Shown piece by piece: positions 1 through 8,349 of a stretch of 64,000 bases of DNA; within the stretch, counting starts at the first letter, position 1, and the number at the start of each line of letters is the position of its first letter. The stretch is from contig NZ_JAFCLG010000004.1 in assembly GCF_018129685.1 (NCBI RefSeq), forward strand, positions 62,001 to 126,000, given 5' to 3'. This stretch comes from Bradyrhizobium manausense. Its GTDB lineage: Bacteria > Pseudomonadota > Alphaproteobacteria > Rhizobiales > Xanthobacteraceae. The notes under the pieces are model-generated. The model saw only the letters and a program-made list of their open reading frames with translations. It was not told the origin of the DNA and searched no databases. The position numbers and the translations under genes are program-made.

Positions 1-103
1 AGCCTCGAAGGGCGACGGCCCGGCTGCATCCCGGCCGTTCATCCTTCGCGGCTCCCCGCACGTTGCTTCGCACCGCACGGCTCGGACCTCAGGATGACGG
101 AAT
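1..103. repeat. Right part of a palindromic intergenic repeat, cut by the window edge
   Basis: This GC-rich non-coding stretch ends in CCTCAGGATGACGG, and contains TTCATCCTTCG and CCTCGAAGGGCGACGGCCCGG segments. These are the building blocks of a dispersed palindromic element family in Bradyrhizobium-like genomes. The matching arm (CGTCATCCTGAGG) would lie left of base 1, so only part is visible. It sits just downstream of the betaine permease fusion on the minus strand and may act as its transcript end. Confidence 0.5.
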
Positions 104-106
104 AAA

Positions 107-1660
107 CTACCGCCCGCCGACCTTCTCCCACAGCCACTTCGCGACCACGTCCGGCGACGAGTTCGCATCGTTGCCGCTGGCGCGCAAATTTGCCTCGCGC
201 ATGGTGGTGATATCGATCTTGCCGAGCAGCGGGCCCAGTGCCGTCTTGAGCCGCTCGTCGGCGGCACGTTTCGGCGCAAGCAGCAGGATCGCATCGTAAG
301 GCGGGATGGCCTGCTTGGGATCGTCGAGCGCGACCAGATCGTATTTCGCGATCAGCCCGTCGCTGGTGTAGCCGGCGATGACGTCGACCTCACCGCTGGC
401 GATCGCCGCATACATGAAGTCCGGCTGCATCTGGCGTTGCGCGTTGAACTGAAGGCCATAGGCTTTCTGCAGCGCGGCCCATTCCGGCCGCGAGAAGAAC
501 TCGTAGTCGCCCGCGACCGACATCGTCGATGTGTGCGCGGCAAGATCGGCGATGGTGTGGATGCCGAGCGCGTCGGCGCGCTTCTTCGGCATCACCAGCG
601 CGTAGGCATTTTCGAAGCCGAGCTCACCGAGCAGGGTGATGTTGTCCCTGGCGAGGGCGGTCTTCAATTCCGCAACCAGCTCAGCGCGCGGCTTGATGTC
701 GGTGCGATGCAATTGATTGGCCCAGAGCGTGCCGGAATAGTCGACATAGAGATCGATGTCACCGGCTTTCAGGGCCTCGAAGACCACGCTGGAGCCGAGG
801 CCTGAACGAGCGGTGGCCGGAAGGCCGGCGGCCTGGAGGCGATCTCTGAGCAGAGCCGAGAGCACATATTGCTCGGCAAATGTCTTGGCGCCGACCAAAT
901 AGCTCTGCGACGAACGACCCATCGTCGGCACCAGCGTCGCCAGAACCAGCGCCGCGATTCCGAACGCGCCGAGCCCGGCGCGCAGGCGGTTGCGATGGCG
1001 GAGCCCGTTCTCGATCAGGCCGAGCAACTGATCCACGGCGAGCGCGAGCAAGGCAGAGGCAAAGCAGCCGAACAGCACGAACACCCAGTTCTGGGTCTGG
1101 AGCCCGGCAAAGATGTAATTGCCGAGGCTGGTCTGGCCGATCGGCGTCGACAGCGTCGCCGTGCCGATCACCCACACCGCCGCCGTGCGGATGCCGGCCA
1201 TGATCACCGGCAGCGCCAGCGGCAGCTCGACCATGACCAGCGATTGTCGCGCGGTCATGCCGACGCCCTTGGCAGCTTCGATCAGCGCGGGGTCGATGCC
1301 GTTCAGCCCGGTGATGCCGTTGCGCAGCACCGGCAGCATCGAATACAGCGCCAGCGCCAGCATCGCGGGCAGGAATCCGAAGGCGGAAAACGAGACACCG
1401 AACCAGTTCAAGGTCACGGAGGCGGCGAGCAACAACAGCGGATAAAAAAGCGCGAGCAGCGCCAGTCCCGGTACGGTCTGCACGATGCTGGCGAACGCGA
1501 GCAGGATCCCGCGCGGCGCCGGACGATTGCGCGTGAGGATCGCCAGCGGCAGGCTGACGACGAGGCCAAGCGCGAGTGCGGCAAGACTTACCCGCACATG
1601 GTTGCCGAGATAGTCGGGCAGATGCGACAGCGCCTCGCCCCAGCGCGGATCTGCCATCAT
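107..1660 (-). CDS. Betaine/choline-type ABC transporter, permease fused to substrate-binding domain
   Basis: This 517-residue protein joins two parts of an osmoprotectant (OpuB/OpuC/OsmF-type) importer. Residues about 20-240 are a multi-spanning inner-membrane permease. Residues about 255-517 are a periplasmic-facing quaternary-amine binding domain, recognisable from VGAKTFAEQYVLSALL, GSSVVFEALKAGDIDLYVDY and DPKQAIPPYDAILLL. The fused order (permease first) is known in this family and removes the need for a separate lipoprotein. The start ATGATG overlaps the stop of the ATPase gene by 4 bases, so the two are translationally coupled and form one two-gene operon read leftward. The exact ligand (glycine betaine, choline, carnitine or another) cannot be read from the sequence. 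Confidence 0.88.
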   Translation of the reverse strand: MMADPRWGEALSHLPDYLGNHVRVSLAALALGLVVSLPLAILTRNRPAPRGILLAFASIVQTVPGLALLALFYPLLLLAASVTLNWFGVSFSAFGFLPAMLALALYSMLPVLRNGITGLNGIDPALIEAAKGVGMTARQSLVMVELPLALPVIMAGIRTAAVWVIGTATLSTPIGQTSLGNYIFAGLQTQNWVFVLFGCFASALLALAVDQLLGLIENGLRHRNRLRAGLGAFGIAALVLATLVPTMGRSSQSYLVGAKTFAEQYVLSALLRDRLQAAGLPATARSGLGSSVVFEALKAGDIDLYVDYSGTLWANQLHRTDIKPRAELVAELKTALARDNITLLGELGFENAYALVMPKKRADALGIHTIADLAAHTSTMSVAGDYEFFSRPEWAALQKAYGLQFNAQRQMQPDFMYAAIASGEVDVIAGYTSDGLIAKYDLVALDDPKQAIPPYDAILLLAPKRAADERLKTALGPLLGKIDITTMREANLRASGNDANSSPDVVAKWLWEKVGGR

Positions 1661-2439
1661 GCCGCACCATTCTGCGGCAGCAGCGCGTTCAGCCGCTCGA
1701 CCTGGCGCCGCGGTGTGCGCAGGAGCTCCAGCACGTAAGCGTCGCTGCTCGCCGACAGCTCCGCCGGCGGACCCTGCGCGAGCAGCTTTCCGCCGCGCAT
1801 CACTGCGATGCGGTCGGCGAGCAAGATCGCCTCCGTCATGTCGTGCGTGATCATCACGGTGGTCAGGCCGAGCTTGCGATGCAGCTCGCGAAAGTCCTCG
1901 CCGAGCGCGTCGCGGGTGAGGGGATCAAGCGCGCCGAACGGCTCGTCCATCAGCAGGATGCGGGGCTTCGCGGCGAGCGCGCGCGCCACGCCGACGCGCT
2001 GGCGCTGGCCGCCCGATAGTGCCTCCGGCAACCGGTCGCGATGGGACGCGCGGTCGAGCTGCATCAGCTCGATCAGCTCGTCGACGCGCGCCGTAATCTC
2101 GGCTGCAGGGGCGCCGAGCAGCCTTGGCGTGATCCCGATATTGTCGGCGACGCTGAGATGTGGAAACAGGCCGCCGCTCTGGAAGACGTAGCCGATCCGG
2201 CGCCGGAGCGCGACCGGATCGATGTTTTGCACGTCCTCGCCCTCGACCGTGATGGTGCCGCCATCGGCCTCGATCAGCCGGTTGGCGACCCGCAGCAGCG
2301 TCGTCTTGCCGGAGCCCGAGCCGCCGACAACGGCCAGAAACTCGCCCTCGGCAATGTCGAGCGAGACGTCGTCGACGGCCCTGAGGGCGCCGAAGCTCTT
2401 GGTGACGTGCGCATAGCTGATCGCCAGCTTGGAAGGCAT
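1657..2439 (-). CDS. Betaine/choline-type ABC transporter ATP-binding protein
   Basis: This 260-residue cytoplasmic ATPase powers the adjacent permease-binding-protein fusion. All ABC motifs are present in order: Walker A GGSGSGKTT (about residue 40), Q-loop FQSGGLFPHLSV, signature LSGGQRQRVGVARAL, Walker B ILLMDEPFGALDP and the H-loop in TVMITHD. It lacks the C-terminal CBS domains found in classic OpuCA/ProV ATPases, so osmotic gating through CBS is unlikely. It is the first gene of a two-gene leftward operon. The 163-bp palindromic repeat at 2466-2628 begins 27 bases upstream of its start codon, so the promoter is either inside or beyond that repeat. Confidence 0.9.
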   Translation of the reverse strand: MPSKLAISYAHVTKSFGALRAVDDVSLDIAEGEFLAVVGGSGSGKTTLLRVANRLIEADGGTITVEGEDVQNIDPVALRRRIGYVFQSGGLFPHLSVADNIGITPRLLGAPAAEITARVDELIELMQLDRASHRDRLPEALSGGQRQRVGVARALAAKPRILLMDEPFGALDPLTRDALGEDFRELHRKLGLTTVMITHDMTEAILLADRIAVMRGGKLLAQGPPAELSASSDAYVLELLRTPRRQVERLNALLPQNGAA

Positions 2440-2465
2440 CGCGGATGGGCTCGCTATTTTTCTCT

Positions 2466-2628
2466 CTTACCCTCCCCTGGAGGGGGAGGGTCGATCGCGC
2501 GAAGCGCGAGCGGGGTGGGGTGATCTCTCCACACGGGTACCGCTTCTGCGGAGAGACTGTCACCCCACCCCGTCTCACATTTCGCTGCGCTCATGTGAGC
2601 CGACCCTCCCCCTCCAGGGGAGGGTAAG
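2466..2628. repeat. 163-bp palindromic element with 28-bp perfect terminal inverted repeats
   Basis: The outer arms, 2466-2493 and 2601-2628, are exact reverse complements over 28 bases, each itself made of CCCTCCCC/GGGGAGGG half-palindromes. Inner arms (CGGGGTGGGGTGA against TCACCCCACCCCG, and TCTCTCC against GGAGAGA) allow a long cruciform. It lies between two divergent transporter genes and has no coding capacity of its own. The structure is that of a dispersed rhizobial intergenic repeat rather than an insertion sequence, since no transposase is present. Confidence 0.85.
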
Positions 2629-2722
2629 ACCACGGGCAGCCCCATGCGTAGCACGCTTGGCCGGTTGATTGAACTTGGTCGCGCGAGCGGCTAAGGCATC
2701 AGGCCAAATTCGGAGGAAACAC

Positions 2723-3541
2723 ATGACAACGCCCACGGCAGTGGCGCTGGAAGATGCCAAGGTTGCGTTCCGGCTCGGGGATGGGCGAGTCTATACGGCG
2801 GTGGAGAAGGCCCATTTGAGGGTCGGGCAGGGCGAGTTCGTCGCCATTGTCGGGCCGACGGGTTGCGGGAAATCCACGCTGCTCAACGTCGCCGCCGGGC
2901 TGCTCAAGCCGGCCGCCGGCAGCGTCAAGATCTTTGACAGGCCGCTGGTGGGGCTGAACCGCGACGCCGGCTATTTGTTCCAGGCGGACGCGCTTTTCCC
3001 GTGGAAGACCGCGCTCGACAATGTCGCGATCGGGCTCGAGATCCAGGGCACGCCGCGCGCCGAAGCGCTGCCGCAGTCGCAGAAATGGCTGACCTCCGTC
3101 GGCCTCGGCGCTTTTGCGGGTCGCTATCCGCACATGCTCTCCGGCGGCCAGCGCAAGCGCGTGGCGCTGGCGCAGGTGCTGATCCGCGACCCCAAGATTC
3201 TGCTGATGGACGAGCCGTTCGGGCCGCTCGATGCGCAGACGCGCCAGGTCATGGGCAATCTGTTGCTCGACCTTTGGAACGCCGACCGGAAGGCCGTGCT
3301 GTTCGTGACCCACGATCTCGAAGAGGCCATCGCGCTTGCCGACCGCGTTGTGATCATGTCGGCCGGGCCGTCCTCCCGCATCATCGGCGACTGGCGCGTG
3401 AGTTTGCCGCGCCCGCGCGACATTTTCGAGGTGCGGCTGGACAAGGAGTTCCATGCGCTCCATCGCGAGATCTGGAGCGTGCTCAAGGACGAGGTCATGA
3501 AGGGCTACGCCCAATCCACCCACGCGGCGGAGGCGGTCTGA
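2723..3541 (+). CDS. Taurine/nitrate-type (NitT/TauT) ABC transporter ATP-binding protein
   Basis: This 272-residue ATPase belongs to the SsuB/TauB/NrtD group. It shows Walker A GPTGCGKST, Q-loop LFQADALFPWKTALDN (the FPW element is typical of this group), signature LSGGQRKRVALAQVL, Walker B ILLMDEPFGPLDAQT and H-loop FVTHDLEEAI. The start at 2723 is chosen because GGAGG lies 7 bases upstream; an in-frame ATG at 2669 has no such site. Its stop overlaps the start of the permease (TGATG), and the binding protein follows, giving an ATPase-permease-binding-protein operon. Substrates in the family include taurine, alkanesulfonates, nitrate, and thiamine or riboflavin precursors, and none can be chosen here. 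Confidence 0.9.
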   Translation: MTTPTAVALEDAKVAFRLGDGRVYTAVEKAHLRVGQGEFVAIVGPTGCGKSTLLNVAAGLLKPAAGSVKIFDRPLVGLNRDAGYLFQADALFPWKTALDNVAIGLEIQGTPRAEALPQSQKWLTSVGLGAFAGRYPHMLSGGQRKRVALAQVLIRDPKILLMDEPFGPLDAQTRQVMGNLLLDLWNADRKAVLFVTHDLEEAIALADRVVIMSAGPSSRIIGDWRVSLPRPRDIFEVRLDKEFHALHREIWSVLKDEVMKGYAQSTHAAEAV

Positions 3542-4326
3542 TGTCGCGCGTCACGCTGCTTGCGTTGCAGGTCCTTGTCGCGATCATCTGCATCGCGCTG
3601 TGGCAGTTGCTGTCGACCGTGCCGGTGTTCGGCAAGATCCTGCTGCCGCCATTCTTCTTCTCCAATCCGATCGATGTGTTCGAGCAGATCGTGAAATGGT
3701 TCGCCTCCGGCGTGATCTGGAAGCATCTCTGGATCACGCTGGTGGAGTCGATCCTGGCGTTCGTGATCGGCTCGCTCGGCGGGGTTCTCATCGGCTTCTG
3801 GTTCGCGCGACAGCCGCTGGTGGCCGCGGTGTTCGATCCCTATGTGAAAATGGTCAACGCATTGCCACGCGTGGTGCTGGCGCCGATCTTTGCGCTGTGG
3901 CTGGGGCTCGGCATCTGGTCCAAGGTCGCGCTCGGCGTGACACTGGTGTTCTTCATCGTATTTTTCAACGTCTACCAGGGCGTCAAGGAGGTCAGCCGCA
4001 CCGTGCTCGACAATGGCCGCATGCTCGGCATGAGCGAGGGGCAGTTGATGCGCCACGTCTATTGGCCGTCGGCGCTGTCGTGGATGTTCTCGTCGCTGCA
4101 CACCTCGGTGGGCTTCGCCGTGGTCGGCGCCGTCGTCGGCGAATATCTGGGATCAGCCGCGGGTCTCGGCTATCTGATCCAGCAGGCCGAAGGCGTGTTC
4201 GACGTCGCCGGCGTATTCGCCGGCATGTTCGTGCTGTCGGCCTTCGTCATCCTGATTGATTTCGGGGTGACGCTGGTGGAGCGGCGTCTGCTGGTTTGGC
4301 GGCCGGCAGTGGACGGGCGTGGCTAG
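3541..4326 (+). CDS. NitT/TauT-type ABC transporter permease
   Basis: This 261-residue inner-membrane protein has about six hydrophobic segments and the binding-protein-dependent permease signature, including the coupling-helix region (near GRMLGMSEGQLMRHVYWPSAL) that docks on the ATPase. It starts one base into the ATPase stop codon, so expression is coupled. Length and topology match SsuC/TauC-family permeases. It works with the ATPase upstream and the binding protein at 4399-5424. Confidence 0.9.
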   Translation: MSRVTLLALQVLVAIICIALWQLLSTVPVFGKILLPPFFFSNPIDVFEQIVKWFASGVIWKHLWITLVESILAFVIGSLGGVLIGFWFARQPLVAAVFDPYVKMVNALPRVVLAPIFALWLGLGIWSKVALGVTLVFFIVFFNVYQGVKEVSRTVLDNGRMLGMSEGQLMRHVYWPSALSWMFSSLHTSVGFAVVGAVVGEYLGSAAGLGYLIQQAEGVFDVAGVFAGMFVLSAFVILIDFGVTLVERRLLVWRPAVDGRG

Positions 4327-4398
4327 TCGTATCCGTTAGTTGCCTTCTCAAGCCAGTCCCGCTGCTCTATGGTGCCGCCAGCCGAACGGAGGAAACCA

Positions 4399-5424
4399 AT
4401 GAAGAACACGATTGCGAGGCTCGCCGGCGCGCTGCTCGCGCTGACGCTGACCACCAGTTTTGCCGCAGCGCAAAGCAAGATCACCGTTGCGGTCGGCGGC
4501 GGCGCCTGCCTGTGCTATTTGCCGACGGTGCTGGCCAAGCAGCTCGGCGAGTACGAGAAGGCTGGCCTCAATGTGGAGCTGGTCGATCTCAAGGGCGGTT
4601 CGGACGCGCTCAAGGCCGTGCTCGGCGGCAGCGCCGATGTCGTCTCAGGCTATTTCGACCATTGCGTCAATCTTGCCGCCAAGAAGCAGGAGCTTCAGGC
4701 TTTCGTGGTCTATGACCGCTATCCGGGCCTCGTGCTGGTGGTCGCCCCCTCGCACACGGCTGATATCAAGTCGGTCAAGGATCTCGCTGGCAAGAAGGTC
4801 GGCGTCAGCGCGCCCGGCTCCTCCACCGATTTCTTCCTCAAATATATGCTCAAGAAGAATGGCCTCGATCCTGCCGGCACCGCCGTGATCGGCGTCGGCC
4901 TTGGCGCCACTGCTGTCGCCGCGATGGAGCAGGGGCAGATCGATGCGGCGGTGATGCTCGATCCCTCCGTCACCGTGCTCCAGGGCAGCCATCCCGACCT
5001 GCGCATCCTCAGCGACACCCGCACGCAGAAGGACACGCTCGAACAGTTCGGCGGCGAATATCCTGGCGGCGCGCTGTACTCGACCGCGGCCTGGGTCAAC
5101 GGCCACGAGAAGGACGTGCAGGCGCTTACCAACGCGATGCTGGCTACGCTGGCCTGGATCCATTCGCATTCGCCCGAGGAGATCATGGCGAAGATGCCGG
5201 ACGAGATGGTCGGCAAGAACAAGGACCTCTATCTCGCCGCACTGAAGAACACGATCCCGATGTTCTCCGAAACCGGCAAGATGGATCCAAAGGGTGCAGA
5301 CGCCGTGCTCGCGGTGTTCAGCGTCGGCTCGCCCGAGGTGGCCAACGCCAAGATCGACGTCAGCAAGACCTTTACCAACAAATTCGTCGACCAGGCCAAG
5401 AAGACCACGGGAAGCGCCAAATAA
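4399..5424 (+). CDS. NitT/TauT-type ABC transporter substrate-binding protein
   Basis: This 341-residue periplasmic protein has a Sec signal peptide (basic start MKNTIAR, hydrophobic core, cleavage after about residue 24 at FAAAQ). The mature part is an NMT1/THI5-like fold with the family features KITVAVGGG, LNVELVDLKGGSDALKAVLG and DLAGKKVGVSAPGSSTDFF. A Cys-x-Cys pair (GACLCYLP) close to the mature N-terminus is unusual and could contact ligand or form a disulfide. GGAGGAA lies 4 bases upstream of the start codon. It is the third gene of the operon starting at 2723. Confidence 0.88.
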   Translation: MKNTIARLAGALLALTLTTSFAAAQSKITVAVGGGACLCYLPTVLAKQLGEYEKAGLNVELVDLKGGSDALKAVLGGSADVVSGYFDHCVNLAAKKQELQAFVVYDRYPGLVLVVAPSHTADIKSVKDLAGKKVGVSAPGSSTDFFLKYMLKKNGLDPAGTAVIGVGLGATAVAAMEQGQIDAAVMLDPSVTVLQGSHPDLRILSDTRTQKDTLEQFGGEYPGGALYSTAAWVNGHEKDVQALTNAMLATLAWIHSHSPEEIMAKMPDEMVGKNKDLYLAALKNTIPMFSETGKMDPKGADAVLAVFSVGSPEVANAKIDVSKTFTNKFVDQAKKTTGSAK

Positions 5425-5453
5425 CTGACGCGAAGGCGTGGTAATCAGGCGTC

Positions 5454-6158
5454 ATGACGTCACCGACCATTCATCGCGTCACGACGCTCGATCTTGCCGT
5501 GCGCCCGGTTGCGTGGCCGTTCGCCGAGGAGCGGCGTGCGGAGATCGCCGCGCATTTCGCCGAGAAGCAGCGCGAACGGCCAAGGATCTGGAATGGCAAG
5601 GTCCTGCTGGGGCGCGATGCCGTCTTCACCGACGGCCATCTCGCCGCGACCTATTTCGAAACCGATTTCGCCAGCTTCCTGGCCTGGCGTGACTGGGGCT
5701 TTCCCGATCCTGATGTGTTCAACGGTTTTGGCATGGGGGCGCTGCGTACCAATGACGGCGCCTTCGTGATGGGCGAGATGGCGCACCACACCGCCAATGC
5801 AGGGCGCATCTACTTCCCGTCCGGCACGCCCGACCTCGACGATATCAGGGACGGTGCGCTCGATATTCCCGGTAGCGTCGTCCGCGAGATTGAGGAGGAA
5901 ACGGGACTGGTACCCGCCGATTATATGGCGGAGGCTGACTGGCACTGCGTCGTCAGCGGCCACTCGATCGCCATGATGCGGATTCTCGACCTCGATATGC
6001 CGGGTGAGGCGGCGCGTGCCCGGATCGAAGCCAATCTGGCTCGCCAGGCCGAGCCGGAGCTGTCGGCCATCCATCTCGTGCGCGGAATGGATGATCTCAA
6101 GCCGACCATGCCGCGGTTCGTCACGGCCTTCATGGCGCAGCAGTTCGTCTCGCGCTGA
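5454..6158 (+). CDS. Nudix hydrolase
   Basis: This 234-residue predicted cytoplasmic hydrolase cleaves a nucleoside-diphosphate-linked substrate if active. The conserved second half of the Nudix box is intact (REIEEETGL, about residues 143-151), with the metal-binding glutamates in place. The upstream Gly and Glu positions of the full consensus are replaced (the region reads DIRDGALDIPGSVV), a divergence seen in several Nudix subfamilies. It starts 29 bases after the transporter operon and runs in the same direction, so co-transcription is possible, although no functional link to transport is evident. The substrate is unknown. Confidence 0.8.
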   Translation: MTSPTIHRVTTLDLAVRPVAWPFAEERRAEIAAHFAEKQRERPRIWNGKVLLGRDAVFTDGHLAATYFETDFASFLAWRDWGFPDPDVFNGFGMGALRTNDGAFVMGEMAHHTANAGRIYFPSGTPDLDDIRDGALDIPGSVVREIEEETGLVPADYMAEADWHCVVSGHSIAMMRILDLDMPGEAARARIEANLARQAEPELSAIHLVRGMDDLKPTMPRFVTAFMAQQFVSR

Positions 6159-6252
6159 CGCGCGAGGCTTGACATCGCGCGGCCGAGCCCATGTGATGGG
6201 CGAACCGCAAAAAATCAAAAAACGCAATGCACAATCGTCCAGGGAGGTTTAG

Positions 6253-7563
6253 ATGCGCCTGCGCATGGCTGCCCGCTTGGTATGTGGGCTGTTGATCGCG
6301 ATTGCAGCGATGGGCCTGACCATTTCGGCTCGAGCCCAGGACAAGAAGATCAAGATCGGCGTGATCTTCGACCTGAGCGGCCCGCTCGCCGGCGGTGGCT
6401 CGGAGCTCGAGTATATCGGCACCAAGATCATCCTCGACCATTTCAGCAAGACCGGCGTCGAGGGCTACAAGGTCGAGGCCGTCTATGCCGATGCACAGAG
6501 CAAGCCCGACGTCGCCATCAACGAATCTGTCCGCCTGCTCGAGCAGGAGAAGGTCGACATGGTTCTCGGCTTCTTCTCCTCGGCGCAATGCGTGCCAGTC
6601 GCGGCCCGCGTCGAGCAGCTGAAAAAGTTCATGTGGATGACGACATGCATCTCGTCCGCCGTGTTTGCCGACAAGAATTACAAGTATGTTTTCCGTCCGC
6701 AGGCGAGCGGCGACCAGTTCGGTGCGATGACGATCGACTTCATCGCTCAGAACGCGCAAAGCAAGCTGGGCAAGGAGCCGAAAGACCTGCGCGTCGCGAT
6801 CATCCACGAGGACGGCTCCTATGGTGTCGACGTCTCGAAGGGCAATGAGGCCGGCGCGAAGAAGGCCGGCTTCAATATCGTGCTCAAGGAAGGCTACTCG
6901 GCGACTGCACCGGATCTCTCGGCGCTGGTGACCAAGCTGAAGCGCGCCAAGCCCGACGTCATTTTCCACACCGGCTACAACCCCGATATCACGCTGCTGC
7001 TGCGGCAGGCCCGCGAGCAGGGGCTGAAATTCGCAGCGCTGCTCGGCCATGGCGCCGGCTACGGCGTCTACGAGAAGCTCAAGGAGGGGATGGGTGCTGA
7101 CGCGAGCTACATCTTCAACACCGATCCGATCTCGATCTGGCTTGCCAACCAGAAGACCATGGATCCGAAGCTTGCGCCCGTGATCAAGATGGTCGGCGAG
7201 GAGTTCGACAAGATCAGGCCCGGCGTCGCCATCCGCTCCGCCCATGTCGGCATCGGCGCGTCCAACACCTACGTGTTCATGGACGACGTGCTGCCGCGCG
7301 CCATCAAGAAATATGGCGGGGTCGATCCCGAGGCGCTGCGCAAGGCGGCGCTCGATACCGACATTCCCGAGGGCGGCACCATGCTCGGCTTTGGCGTGAA
7401 GTTTTACGGCGAGGGGACGCCGATGGCGGGGCAGAATGAGCGGTCATTCCCGGTCGTGATCCAGTATATCGACGACAAATCCTGGGTGGTGTGGCCCAAG
7501 AGCCAGGCGCAGCGCGAAGCCGTGGTGCCGCTGCCGAAGGGTACCACCTACAGCAACCAGTAG
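6253..7563 (+). CDS. Branched-chain amino acid (HAAT) type ABC substrate-binding protein
   Basis: This 436-residue periplasmic receptor has a Sec signal peptide ending near ARAQD. The mature protein has the two-lobed Peripla_BP_6 (LivJ) fold, shown by KIGVIFDLSGPLAGGG at its start and AIIHEDGSYGVDVSKGNEAG in the second lobe. AGGGAGG lies just before the ATG. It is the first gene of a five-gene liv operon that is complete and in the order receptor, LivG, LivF, LivH, LivM. It is clearly paralogous to the orphan receptor at 34755-36065 (shared blocks such as PDITLLLRQARE and LVTKLKRAK). The ligand may be an amino acid, amide or aromatic acid, and family members vary. Confidence 0.9.
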   Translation: MRLRMAARLVCGLLIAIAAMGLTISARAQDKKIKIGVIFDLSGPLAGGGSELEYIGTKIILDHFSKTGVEGYKVEAVYADAQSKPDVAINESVRLLEQEKVDMVLGFFSSAQCVPVAARVEQLKKFMWMTTCISSAVFADKNYKYVFRPQASGDQFGAMTIDFIAQNAQSKLGKEPKDLRVAIIHEDGSYGVDVSKGNEAGAKKAGFNIVLKEGYSATAPDLSALVTKLKRAKPDVIFHTGYNPDITLLLRQAREQGLKFAALLGHGAGYGVYEKLKEGMGADASYIFNTDPISIWLANQKTMDPKLAPVIKMVGEEFDKIRPGVAIRSAHVGIGASNTYVFMDDVLPRAIKKYGGVDPEALRKAALDTDIPEGGTMLGFGVKFYGEGTPMAGQNERSFPVVIQYIDDKSWVVWPKSQAQREAVVPLPKGTTYSNQ

Positions 7564-7578
7564 TAGCGGAGCGGGGCG

Positions 7579-8349
7579 GTGCTGGAGGTGAGCGGGCTGG
7601 TGAAACGGTTCGGCGGCTTCACCGCCGTCAACGACGTGTCGTTCAAAGTCGATCAGGGCGAGATCCTCGGCCTGATCGGCCCCAACGGCTCGGGCAAGAG
7701 CACCATCTTCAACATGCTCTCCGGCACGCTGGCGCCGAGCGCCGGATCAATCCTGTTCGACGGTTCGCAGATCGCGGGGCTGGCGCCGCATCGGATCATC
7801 AACCGCGGCATCGGCCGTACCTTCCAGATCCCGCGGCCATTTCGTCGCCTCTCCATCTTTGAGAACGTCGCGCTTGCCGGCTTTTTCGGCCAGGGCCGTC
7901 ACAGCCGCATCGAGGCGGAAGCAGCGGCCGAGCGCTCGCTGGCGATGGTGGGCTTGCCGACCGACCGCCACGCCAGTGTCGATGGGCTCGGCGCAGCCGG
8001 CCTGAAGAAGCTCGAACTGGCGAAGGCGCTCGCGACCGCGCCCAAACTTCTGCTTGCCGACGAGAGCCTCGGCGGCCTCGACGAGGCCGAAATGGGCCAG
8101 GCTGCCGACATGCTGCGCAATATTCGCGATGAGCTCGGCATCACCATCATCTGGGTCGAGCATATCATGGGTGTGTTGATGCGCGTCGTCGATCGCGTGA
8201 TGGTGCTCGATCACGGCGAGAAGATTTCGGAGGGCCTGCCGAGCGCCGTCGCAGGCGATCCGCGCGTCATCGAGGTCTATCTCGGCACGGATGCCGAGAC
8301 CACGCAGGCTGCGGCCGCCGAGGCGCGCCGCCGCGCGGGAGGCCAATGA
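7579..8349 (+). CDS. livG: HAAT-type ABC transporter ATP-binding protein, LivG-like
   Basis: This 256-residue ATPase of the LivG group starts with GTG after a GCGGAGCGG ribosome site and follows the receptor gene by 15 bases. Walker A (GPNGSGKST) and the LivG hallmark GIGRTFQIPRPF are intact. The signature motif is degenerate (LGAAGLKKLELAKAL in place of LSGGQ) and the Walker B reads LLLADESLGGLD, with DES rather than DEP. Such drift on one ATPase of a heterodimer can make one nucleotide site weak. It pairs with the canonical LivF-like ATPase, whose start overlaps its stop. Confidence 0.9.
   Translation: MLEVSGLVKRFGGFTAVNDVSFKVDQGEILGLIGPNGSGKSTIFNMLSGTLAPSAGSILFDGSQIAGLAPHRIINRGIGRTFQIPRPFRRLSIFENVALAGFFGQGRHSRIEAEAAAERSLAMVGLPTDRHASVDGLGAAGLKKLELAKALATAPKLLLADESLGGLDEAEMGQAADMLRNIRDELGITIIWVEHIMGVLMRVVDRVMVLDHGEKISEGLPSAVAGDPRVIEVYLGTDAETTQAAAAEARRRAGGQ

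Noticed and set aside
2466..2628. An insertion sequence or MITE with target duplication
   Set aside because: Long perfect terminal repeats are present, but I see no transposase, no flanking direct repeat and no related full-length element in the window, so I call it only a palindromic repeat.
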